From Kitasatospora cinereorecta (GTDB lineage Bacteria; Actinomycetota; Actinomycetes; Streptomycetales; Streptomycetaceae): a DNA stretch of 64,000 bases. The stretch lies in NCBI RefSeq assembly GCF_024172095.1, contig NZ_JAMZDX010000003.1:434001-498000 (forward strand). The letters run 5' to 3'. The translations under genes were made by a program, and so were the position numbers. Shown one piece after another: positions 55,605 through 64,000 of the stretch (its first letter is position 1; each line of letters opens with the position of its first letter). The notes below the pieces were generated by a model, which was given only the letters and a program-made list of their open reading frames with translations, was not told the origin of the DNA and did no database searches.

Positions 55605-56063
55605 CTATTCGTCGCCGTACCGCGGATCGATCGAGTCCGGCGACAGCCCCAACAGCTCCGCCACCTGCTCGATCAGGATCTCGTGCACCAGCGCAGCCCG
55701 GTCCTCCCGCGACTTCGCCCGGATCTCCACCGGCCGCCGGTAGACCAGGATCCGGCTCTTGCGCCCCTGCCGCCCCGGGATCACCCGCCCGAGCGGTACC
55801 CCGTCCGGATCCGGCTCGCCCTTGCCGGGCAGCGGCACCTCCAGGACGGCGAACTCCACGTCCTCCAGCTGCGGCCAGCGCCGTACCAGCCGCTCCATCG
55901 ACTCCCGCACGTAGTCGTCGAAGAGCTCCGACCGCGTCAGCGAGATCGGCACCTGGGGCGGTGCCAGCGGCCCGCGCAGGCCGCGCCCGTGCCGGTCGCG
56001 GTGCCGGGGGCGGCGCGGTGGCCCGCTCGGCGACTGGGGTGTCGAGGGTGTCGAGCTGTCCAT
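55605..56063 (-). CDS. Zincin-like metallopeptidase-family protein with altered HExxH motif
   Basis: A 152-residue protein of the minimal zincin (PF06262-like) family. A charged N-terminus leads to VPISLTRSELFDDYVRESMERL, then VEFAVLEVPLP, RILVYRRPVEIRA and the helix ALVHEILIEQVAELLG. The usual HExxHH is HEILIE here: the first His and Glu remain but the second His is Glu. This makes zinc peptidase activity doubtful. ATG 56063 is chosen. Function in actinomycetes is unknown. Confidence 0.82.
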   Translation of the reverse strand: MDSSTPSTPQSPSGPPRRPRHRDRHGRGLRGPLAPPQVPISLTRSELFDDYVRESMERLVRRWPQLEDVEFAVLEVPLPGKGEPDPDGVPLGRVIPGRQGRKSRILVYRRPVEIRAKSREDRAALVHEILIEQVAELLGLSPDSIDPRYGDE

Positions 56064-56193
56064 ATCAGTGTCGAGAGTAGTCCCTGACCGCCGGGAAGTG
56101 GACCATCTCGGCACTGCGCGTAGCCACCCGAAGACACGCTCGGTGGGGGAGGGTCTTCGCGGGCCGGTCGGGAGTGCGGTACCGTCCACCCTC

Positions 56194-56559
56194 GTGAGCT
56201 CTGTACGTCGTTGTTCGCGGACCGCGTGCGGCCGTCCGGCCGTGGCGACGCTGACGTACGTCTACGCCGACTCCACCGCCGTGCTGGGCCCGCTCGCCAC
56301 CTACGCCGAACCGCACTGCTACGACCTCTGCGCCGAGCACGCCGAGCGGCTGACCGCCCCGCGCGGCTGGGAGGTGGTGCGCCTGGCCGCCGACGCCGGC
56401 CCGGTCCGCCGCACCAGCGACGACCTGGAGGCGCTGGCGAACGCCGTCCGCGAGGCGGCCCGCCCGCAGGAGCGCACCGCGCCCCTGCGGCCCGGTCCGG
56501 CCGAGGGCGAGAGCGGCCGCCGCGGCCATCTGCGGGTCCTCCGCTCGCCCGAGAACTGA
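56194..56559 (+). CDS. DUF3499 family protein
   Basis: A 121-residue actinobacterial protein of unknown function. The conserved part is VRRCSRTACGRPAVATLTYVYADSTAVLGPLATYAEPHCYDLCAEHAERLTAPRGWEVVRL in family terms; here it spans residues 4-64. It has two Cys pairs (RCSRTAC and CYDLC) likely to bind zinc. GTG 56194 is chosen because TACCGT (56180-56185) lies 8 bases before it, a leaderless arrangement. It precedes manB, as in related genomes. Confidence 0.88.
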   Translation: MSSVRRCSRTACGRPAVATLTYVYADSTAVLGPLATYAEPHCYDLCAEHAERLTAPRGWEVVRLAADAGPVRRTSDDLEALANAVREAARPQERTAPLRPGPAEGESGRRGHLRVLRSPEN

Positions 56560-56648
56560 GCCGCGGCCGCCCCGACGGCCGAGCCCGGACGCCTCCGCCC
56601 GGTACAGTGCCCCTCGACCGAGCACGACGTACATCCGGGAGCAGTCAG

Positions 56649-58058
56649 GTGCGGGACCTCAAGCAGCTTGTGAAGGCCTACGACGTCCGGGGCACCGTGC
56701 CCGACCAGTGGGACGAGTCGCTGGCCCGCGCCTTCGGCGCCGCCTTCGTCCGCGTCCTGGGCGACGCCGCCGGCGCGCCCGTCCGGGCGATCGTGGTCGG
56801 CCACGACATGCGCCCCTCCTCCCCGTCGCTCACCCGGGCGTTCGCCGAGGGCGCCGCCGGGTACGGCGCGGACGTGGTCGAGATCGGCCTGTGCTCCACC
56901 GACCAGCTGTACTACGCCTCCGGCAGCCTGGACCTGCCCGGCGCGATGTTCACCGCCAGCCACAACCCGGCCGAGTACAACGGCATCAAGCTGTGCAAGG
57001 CCGGCGCCGCCCCGGTCGGCCAGGACACCGGCCTGTCCGACATCCGCGAGCTGGTCGAGTCCTGGCTGGACGAGGACGGCGCCGTCACCGTCCCGGCCGC
57101 GCCCGAGGGCACCGTCCCCGGCACGCTGTCCGCCCAGGACACCCTGGCCGGCTACACCGAGCACCTGCGCTCGCTGGTCGACCTGACCGCGATCCGCCCG
57201 CTGAAGGTCGCGGTCGACGCCGGCAACGGCATGGGCGGCCACACCGTGCCGACTGTCTTCGCCGGCCTGCCGATCGACCTCGTCCCGATGTACTTCGAGC
57301 TGGACGGCACCTTCCCCAACCACGAGGCCAACCCGCTCGACCCGAAGAACCTGGTCGACCTGCAGGCCAAGGTCCGCGAGGTGGGCGCCGACCTGGGCCT
57401 GGCCTTCGACGGCGACGCCGACCGCTGCTTCGTGGTGGACGAGAACGGCGACCCGGTCTCCCCGTCCGCGATCACCGCCCTGGTCGCCGAGCGCGAGATC
57501 GCCCGCGCCCGCAAGGCCGGCGAGGACGAGCCGACCGTCATCCACAACCTGATCACCTCCTGGAGCGTCCCCGAGGTGGTCCGCGAGCTCGGCGCCGTCC
57601 CGGTCCGCACCCGCGTCGGTCACTCGTTCATCAAGCAGGAGATGGCCGTCACCGACGCCGTCTTCGGCGGCGAGCACTCCGCGCACTACTACTTCCGCGA
57701 CTTCTGGCGCGCCGACACCGGCATGCTGGCCGCGCTGCACGTGCTCGCGGCGCTCGGCGGCCAGCCGGAGACCCTCTCCGCGCTCACCGCCCGCTACAAC
57801 CGCTACGCGGCCTCCGGCGAGATCAACTCGACCGTGGCCGACCAGCAGGCCCGCACCGAGGCGGTCCGTGCCGCGTACGCCGGCGGCGAGGACGTCAGCG
57901 TCGACGAGCTCGACGGCCTGACCGTGGCCGGGAAGGACTGGTGGTTCAACCTGCGCGCCTCCAACACCGAGCCGCTGCTGCGCCTCAACGTCGAGGCCAA
58001 GGACCCGGCCCGGATGGCCGAACTGCGCGACGGCGTCCTGGCCATCGTCCGCGCCTGA
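56649..58058 (+). CDS. manB: Phosphomannomutase/phosphoglucomutase
   Basis: Interconverts hexose 6- and 1-phosphates, supplying GDP-mannose or UDP-glucose for glycans and lipid-linked sugars. The 469-residue protein has the phospho-Ser loop TASHNPAEYNG (S104), the metal loop FDGDADRC, the sugar loop GGEHSAHYYF and the phosphate loop RASNTEPLLR. GGAG lies 8 bases before GTG 56649. It leads a run with the Trm112-like and isomerase-like genes. Confidence 0.95.
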   Translation: MRDLKQLVKAYDVRGTVPDQWDESLARAFGAAFVRVLGDAAGAPVRAIVVGHDMRPSSPSLTRAFAEGAAGYGADVVEIGLCSTDQLYYASGSLDLPGAMFTASHNPAEYNGIKLCKAGAAPVGQDTGLSDIRELVESWLDEDGAVTVPAAPEGTVPGTLSAQDTLAGYTEHLRSLVDLTAIRPLKVAVDAGNGMGGHTVPTVFAGLPIDLVPMYFELDGTFPNHEANPLDPKNLVDLQAKVREVGADLGLAFDGDADRCFVVDENGDPVSPSAITALVAEREIARARKAGEDEPTVIHNLITSWSVPEVVRELGAVPVRTRVGHSFIKQEMAVTDAVFGGEHSAHYYFRDFWRADTGMLAALHVLAALGGQPETLSALTARYNRYAASGEINSTVADQQARTEAVRAAYAGGEDVSVDELDGLTVAGKDWWFNLRASNTEPLLRLNVEAKDPARMAELRDGVLAIVRA

Positions 58059-58153
58059 TGCGTCCCGGAGTGCCCCGGCCGGTAGGGTTGCCACCGGCCG
58101 GGGTACTCCTATGTCCCGGAGACCCCCGTTCGAATCTGGAGAGCCCGAACGCC

Positions 58154-58336
58154 ATGAGCCTGCCGCCCTTCCTGCTGGAGATCCTGGTCTGCCCGCAGTG
58201 CCACGCCCCGCTCGCCGAGAGCGCCGGGGACGAGGACCGCGAGCTGCGCTGCACCGCGGAGAGCTGCGGCCTGGTCTATCCGGTCCGCGACGGCATCCCC
58301 GTCCTCCTCGTCGACGAGGCCCGCCGCCCCTCCTGA
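58154..58336 (+). CDS. Trm112-family zinc-ribbon protein
   Basis: A 60-residue protein with two Cys pairs (CPQC near residue 13 and CTAESC near 33) forming a zinc ribbon, followed by LVYPVRDGIPVLLVDEA. In other organisms Trm112 activates methyltransferases. The bacterial role is unproven. It lies between manB and the isomerase-like gene in an order conserved among actinomycetes. Confidence 0.88.
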   Translation: MSLPPFLLEILVCPQCHAPLAESAGDEDRELRCTAESCGLVYPVRDGIPVLLVDEARRPS

Positions 58337-58367
58337 CGTCCCTTCGGTAGCCGCTGGAGGCCCGCGC

Positions 58368-59531
58368 ATGCTCGACGACTCACTGCTCGACGATCCGGCC
58401 GGTCTGCAGCGGGCCGACCGGCAGCACGCGCTGCTCGCCCTCGCCGGGGCGGGCGCGCGGGTCCGGATCGCGCTGCGACTCGCCGCGACGGCCGGCGTCA
58501 ACGGGCTGCGCCCGGACGGCCGGCCGCGCACCGTCCTGGTGGCCGGCCACGGCAGCGTGCTGACCGCCGCCGGCGTGCTCGCCGCGGTGACGGTGCCCAG
58601 CTGCCAGGCGGTCCCGCTGCCCCCGGCCGACATCCGGCCCTCCGCGCCGTACTACACCGACGGCCAGTCCTGGCAGCTGCCCGGCTGGGCCGGACCGCTC
58701 GACCTGATCGTGGTGGCCAGCTCGGGCGGCCGCGAGGGCGGCCTGATCAACCTCGCCGAGCAGGCGTACGCCCGCGGCTGCGCCATCGCCGTGATCGCCC
58801 CCGAGGGCAGCGAGCTGGCCGAGGCCGCCCTCCAGGTCCGCGCCCTGCCGCTGCCGTACGCGCCCAGCGGGATCGAGCCGGACGACGAGGGCGCCGAGCC
58901 CGACCTGCCGCCCGAGGACCCGGCGGCGCTCTGGGCCTTCCTCGCCCCGCTGCTCGCGCTCGCCGATCGGATCGGCGTCGCGCAGGTGGCACCCGGTGCG
59001 CTGGAGGCCGTCGCCGACCGGCTGGACGAGGTGGCGGTCCGCTGCCGCCCGGACGCCGAGGCGTACGGCAACCCCGCCAAGGGCCTGGCCGGGCAGCTCG
59101 CCGACACCGTTCCACTGCTGTGGGCCGACAGCCCGGTGACCGCCGCCGTCGCGGCGCGGTTCGCCGCCATGCTGGCCGACCAGGCCGGAATGCCCGCCTC
59201 CACCGGGTTGCTGCCGCAGGCGCTCACCGCCCACCGGGGCATGTTCAGCGGCCGGCTGGGCGCCGCCGGTGTCGACCCGGACGACTTCTTCCGCGACCGC
59301 GTCGACGAGCCGGGCCCGCTCCAGCTGCAGGTGGTGCTGCTGCGGCACACCCCGGGCGTCGAGGAGCTGGAGGAGCCCGGTTACGCGGTGTCCCGAGCCC
59401 GGCGACTGGCCGACGCCCACGAGGTCCGGCTCACCGAGTACACCTCCAGCGTCGAGGAGCCGCTCGGCGCACTCGCCGAACTGGTCGGCCTCACCGACTT
59501 CGCCGCCGTCTACCTGGGCCTCGCCACCTAG
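58368..59531 (+). CDS. SIS-domain protein of the phosphoglucose/phosphomannose isomerase type
   Basis: A 387-residue protein with an SIS fold (about 45-240) and the C-terminal half typical of bifunctional phosphoglucose/phosphomannose isomerases (about 240-387). The region LDLIVVASSGGREGGLINLAEQA resembles the phosphosugar loop. Homologues in actinomycetes may lack activity. TGGAGG lies about 9 bases before ATG 58368. Its place after manB fits mannose-phosphate metabolism. I see no separate manA next to it. Confidence 0.85.
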   Translation: MLDDSLLDDPAGLQRADRQHALLALAGAGARVRIALRLAATAGVNGLRPDGRPRTVLVAGHGSVLTAAGVLAAVTVPSCQAVPLPPADIRPSAPYYTDGQSWQLPGWAGPLDLIVVASSGGREGGLINLAEQAYARGCAIAVIAPEGSELAEAALQVRALPLPYAPSGIEPDDEGAEPDLPPEDPAALWAFLAPLLALADRIGVAQVAPGALEAVADRLDEVAVRCRPDAEAYGNPAKGLAGQLADTVPLLWADSPVTAAVAARFAAMLADQAGMPASTGLLPQALTAHRGMFSGRLGAAGVDPDDFFRDRVDEPGPLQLQVVLLRHTPGVEELEEPGYAVSRARRLADAHEVRLTEYTSSVEEPLGALAELVGLTDFAAVYLGLAT

Positions 59532-59638
59532 GCACTCGCACCCGGAGCCACGATGGGCGGTCGCCGCCGGACGCGAGTGCCTCGGGGACCTGACGCCGCG
59601 ATAGGGTCCCCACGGCATACCCAACGGGAGGTAAAGAC

Positions 59639-60613
59639 GTGAGCACCGAAGGCGGCACCAAGGCACTGGTCGCGGCACTGTCCGCGAACCTGGGCATCGC
59701 GCTCAGCAAGTTCGTGGCCTTCGCCTTCTCCGGCTCCTCCTCGATGCTCGCCGAGGGCGTCCACTCGGTCGCGGACTCCGGCAACCAGGTGCTGCTGCTG
59801 ATCGGCGGCAAGCGCGCCCAGCGCGAGGCCACCCCGGAGCACCCCTTCGGCTTCGGGCGCGAGCGGTACATCTACGCCTTCCTGGTCTCCATCGTGCTGT
59901 TCAGCGTCGGCGGCATGTTCGCCGTCTACGAGGGCTACGAGAAGATCGCCCACCCGCACGAGCTGGAGAACTGGTACTGGCCGATCGGCGTCCTGCTGTT
60001 CGCCGTCGCGCTGGAGGGCTGGTCGTTCTGGACCGCCTTCAAGGAGGCGGGCAAGGACAAGGGCGGCCACGACTGGACCGCGTACATCCGCCGGGCCAAG
60101 GCCCCCGAGCTGCCGGTGGTGCTGCTGGAGGACACCGGCGCGCTGATCGGCCTGGTGCTGGCGCTGATCGGCGTCGGCCTCACCGTGATCACCGGCAACG
60201 GCGTGTGGGACGGCGTCGGCACCCTGTGCATCGGCCTGCTGCTGATCGTGATCGCGCTGGTCCTCGCCCTGGAGACCAAGTCGCTGCTGATCGGCGAGTC
60301 CGCCCACCACGAGGTGGTCGCCGAGATCCGGGACGCGCTGGTCGACCACGACACCGTCAGCGACGTCATCCACATGCGCACCCTCCACCTCGGCCCGGAG
60401 GAACTGCTGGTCGCCGCGAAGATCGCGGTCAATGCGGAGGACAGTGCGGCACAGGTCGCCGAGGCCATCGACCAGGCCGAGGCCCGGATCCGGCGCGCCG
60501 TGCCGATCGCCCGGGTGATCTACCTGGAGCCGGACATCTACAGCGCCGAGAAGGCCGCGGCCGGCCCCGACCCCGAGGCCACCCCCGGCGGGCGCGGCCC
60601 GAACACGCACTGA
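59639..60613 (+). CDS. Cation diffusion facilitator family transporter
   Basis: Exports divalent metal such as Zn2+ or Mn2+ in exchange for protons. The 324-residue protein has six transmembrane helices. The metal site in helix 2 is HSVADSGNQ and in helix 5 EDTGALIG, where many relatives have HxxxD. A cytoplasmic domain (about 215-305) follows. The HPFGFGRERY loop is typical. GGGAGG precedes GTG 59639. The altered helix 5 residues resemble the SLC30A9-like branch, so the substrate is uncertain. Confidence 0.9.
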   Translation: MSTEGGTKALVAALSANLGIALSKFVAFAFSGSSSMLAEGVHSVADSGNQVLLLIGGKRAQREATPEHPFGFGRERYIYAFLVSIVLFSVGGMFAVYEGYEKIAHPHELENWYWPIGVLLFAVALEGWSFWTAFKEAGKDKGGHDWTAYIRRAKAPELPVVLLEDTGALIGLVLALIGVGLTVITGNGVWDGVGTLCIGLLLIVIALVLALETKSLLIGESAHHEVVAEIRDALVDHDTVSDVIHMRTLHLGPEELLVAAKIAVNAEDSAAQVAEAIDQAEARIRRAVPIARVIYLEPDIYSAEKAAAGPDPEATPGGRGPNTH

Positions 60614-62242
<1,629 letters not shown>

Positions 62243-62269
62243 TCCTCACTCGTACGGCACCCGTACGAC

Positions 62270-62307
62270 GGCGTGAGCCCGGTGCCCCCCGGCACCGGGC
62301 TCACGCC
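62270..62307. terminator. Terminator after ahcY
   Basis: Perfect 17-base stem (62270-62286 and 62291-62307), 4-base loop CCCC, followed by TTT. It lies between convergent genes. Confidence 0.9.
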
Positions 62308-62324
62308 TTTCCCCGCTCGGGACC

Positions 62325-63443
62325 TCAGCCCGGGAAGTCCGTCGTCCACTGGCTCGGGTCGGTGCCCAGCAGGGTCACCCGCTCCAGCACGCCCGCCGGA
62401 CCGCCGGCCGGGTCGAGCATCGCCGGGGACTGGAACACCCGCACACAGACCTTCGCGCCCTTGTCCGTCCGGCAGGTCGCCGTGTCGGACGGACTGAGCG
62501 GCGGGGGCGTGCCCTCCAACCCCGGAGGGGCGGGGTGCAGCACCGGAGCCTCACCGTCCGGGGTCACCGTGATGCCGAAGTACTGGTCCGGCCCGGCCGA
62601 GTAGCCGATCTCGTACGTCCACCAGGACTTCCCCTGGACGGTCATCCGCTCGAACGACACCCCGGTCACCGTGAACGCCGCCGGCATCCCGGCGAGCTTC
62701 GCGGGCAGCGGCACGGAACGCTTCCCGAGGTGCACGTCCCGGGCGATCCGCAACGGCACCTGCTCCCGGTCGGCCTTCGCCAGGTACTGGCACGTCACCT
62801 CCAGCCAGCGCCCGTCCGGCCCCCGCCAGCGCAGGATCACATCGTCCGTCCCCTGCCCGTTCGTGACCCAGTACGCCTCGCTCCCGTTCACGTCCGGCGC
62901 CGGGGACTTCACACCCTGCTGCGCCAGCGAGGTCTGCGACACCTCGGGCACGACCCCGGGCGGGTACACCTTCAGCCGGTAGATCGGCGTGAACCCGGTC
63001 TTCCCGTAGACGTCGGCCCGCACGTCCGCCCCGTACTGCGCCTGTTGGTACCGCTCGCCGTTCGCATCGTCCGGCAGCCACCCGAAGTCCGCCTCCGGGC
63101 TCAGCGCGTCGTGCCCGTTGTGCGGCGCCTGCGACCCGGACGCCGCCGCGCCCGTGCCGAGCGGCACCGGATGCCTGCCGGTCGGCGAGGGCGCCGACGG
63201 CGATGCCGAGGGCCCGGCCGGACCGGCCGGGAGCGGCGCCGGGCCGCCACCGGGGCGCAGCGACACCACCGCGCTCACCGCCAGCACCATGGCCACCGTC
63301 GTCCCCACCACACCAAGCCGGCGTCGCCGCAGCCGGGCCCGCCCGGTCCGCGCGGCCAGCTCCACATCCACCCTGCTCGTCGGCACCGCACCCTCCACCA
63401 GCCCGGCCAGCCGCTCCCGCAGACCGTCGATGTCCTCGTTCAT
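62325..63443 (-). CDS. Membrane-anchored protein coupled to a SigE-type sigma factor (possible anti-sigma)
   Basis: I do not recognise the family. The 372-residue protein has a cytoplasmic N-terminus of about 45 residues (MNEDIDGLRERLAGLVEGAVP...), one transmembrane helix (about 43-62), a Pro/Ser/Ala-rich linker and a folded extracytoplasmic domain. Two Cys lie near the end (TATCRTDKGAKVCVRV). The ATG overlaps the sigma-factor stop (ATGA). The layout suggests a membrane anti-sigma or sensor, but the N-terminus lacks a zinc HxxxCxxC motif, so this is inference. Confidence 0.75.
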   Translation of the reverse strand: MNEDIDGLRERLAGLVEGAVPTSRVDVELAARTGRARLRRRRLGVVGTTVAMVLAVSAVVSLRPGGGPAPLPAGPAGPSASPSAPSPTGRHPVPLGTGAAASGSQAPHNGHDALSPEADFGWLPDDANGERYQQAQYGADVRADVYGKTGFTPIYRLKVYPPGVVPEVSQTSLAQQGVKSPAPDVNGSEAYWVTNGQGTDDVILRWRGPDGRWLEVTCQYLAKADREQVPLRIARDVHLGKRSVPLPAKLAGMPAAFTVTGVSFERMTVQGKSWWTYEIGYSAGPDQYFGITVTPDGEAPVLHPAPPGLEGTPPPLSPSDTATCRTDKGAKVCVRVFQSPAMLDPAGGPAGVLERVTLLGTDPSQWTTDFPG

Positions 63444-63946
63444 CCCCCGGCCCTCCCTGCCCGCAGTGCCGCCGAGCCGCGCAGCGCGTCCAGCGCCCGC
63501 GAGCTCTGGCTCTTCACGTTGCCGCTGGAACACCCCATCGCCTCCGCGGTCTGCTCGACCGAGAGGTCGCAGAAGTAGCGCAGCACTACGGTCGCCCGCT
63601 GCCGCGGCGGCAGCGCCGCCAGTGCCTGGCGCAGGTCCAGCGCCGCGTCCAGGTCCGCCCCCGTCGCGACCCCGTCGGCAGCCTCGAATCCGGTCCGGGT
63701 CCGCCGCCACCAGGACGTCCGCTGCTCGGCCAGGAACGTGTTCACCAGCACCGTCCGGGCATAGCCGTCCAGGTTCTCCGCCCGGGCCGCCCGCGACCAG
63801 TTGGTGTAGAGCTTGGTGATGCTCTCCTGGACCAGGTCGTCCGCCCGATGCCAGTCCGCGCAGAGCAGGTACGCCACGTTGCGCAGCCACGCCGCCCTGG
63901 AGCCCACGTACGCGGTGAAGTCGACGTCTCGCGACTCCTTCGCCAT
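63440..63946 (-). CDS. SigE-family RNA polymerase sigma factor
   Basis: An ECF sigma factor, 168 residues, of the streptomycete SigE-family (TIGR02983-like). Region 2 has FTAYVGSRAAWLRNVAYLLCADWHRADDLVQESITKLYTNW-type sequence (residues about 10-50). Region 4 has LDLRQALAALPPRQRATVVLRYFCDLSVEQTAEAMGCSSGNVKSQSSRAL, in parts, near 105-155. GGAGGGG lies about 7 bases before ATG 63946. Its stop overlaps the start of the membrane protein gene. Its own promoter lies at or beyond the right edge; target promoters are not identified. Confidence 0.93.
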   Translation of the reverse strand: MAKESRDVDFTAYVGSRAAWLRNVAYLLCADWHRADDLVQESITKLYTNWSRAARAENLDGYARTVLVNTFLAEQRTSWWRRTRTGFEAADGVATGADLDAALDLRQALAALPPRQRATVVLRYFCDLSVEQTAEAMGCSSGNVKSQSSRALDALRGSAALRAGRAGG

Positions 63947-64000
63947 CCCAGGCCCCTCCCTCCCTCGTCCGGCGTCCGCCCACGCGGTCACCGCCTCACT

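Overview
The window is a piece of chromosome from a spore-forming, very GC-rich actinomycete, almost certainly of the family Streptomycetaceae (Streptomyces or Kitasatospora; the sequence alone does not decide). Codon third positions are nearly all G or C. GTG starts, ATGA/GTGA start-stop overlaps and genes that look leaderless are common. A whiB sporulation gene, two F420 genes and a SigE-type sigma factor are present. I see no tRNA, rRNA, CRISPR, insertion sequence, prophage or plasmid gene: this is core chromosome.

Layout. Positions 1-6.3 kb hold a carboxyltransferase (accB/pccB, cut by the left edge), divergent birA, a class III adenylate cyclase, a GAF-GGDEF diguanylate cyclase, a small Lys-rich membrane protein and fdhD. 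Positions 6.4-16.6 kb hold a complete histidine-utilisation set: hutH, then an RpiR-type regulator and three small genes, then hutU, an M20 amidohydrolase, hutF and hutI. The M20 enzyme sits where a formylglutamate deformylase is needed. Positions 16.6-26.7 kb hold a POT peptide transporter, a two-component system, a GtrA protein, purK-purE, a dipeptidase, a MerR regulator, a CoA-binding protein and a UDP-sugar dehydrogenase. Positions 26.9-44.9 kb are a cell-envelope region with six LytR-CpsA-Psr (LCP) proteins. These are interspersed with an acyl-CoA dehydrogenase, an FMN reductase, an ABC exporter, a glycosyltransferase, a hexapeptide acyltransferase and a TIGR03089 protein. Positions 45.0-49.8 kb hold an AlkA-type glycosylase, the F420 genes (cofE/fbiB and cofD/fbiA), cysteine dioxygenase and whiB. 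Positions 50-60.6 kb hold a giant membrane glycosyltransferase with a DUF5719 partner, a zincin-like protein, DUF3499, manB, a Trm112-like protein, an SIS-domain isomerase-like protein and a cation efflux protein. The right end holds ahcY and a SigE-family sigma factor overlapping a membrane protein gene.

How the genes work together. The hut genes convert histidine to glutamate through urocanate, imidazolonepropionate, formiminoglutamate and formylglutamate. The LCP proteins, glycosyltransferases, UDP-sugar dehydrogenase and manB suggest building glycopolymers and attaching them to peptidoglycan. The cyclase genes make cAMP and c-di-GMP, and a CRP-like site lies ahead of the two-component system.

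The most unusual signals are two very short reading frames with identical promoter geometry (a TTGAC -35 box, an 18-base spacer, a -10 box, then 7 bases to ATG). One lies ahead of an FMN reductase and carries an RRHVDLGRV peptide. The other lies ahead of cysteine dioxygenase and ends in four cysteines, all encoded by TGT. Both look like leaderless sulfur/cysteine-sensing leader peptides.
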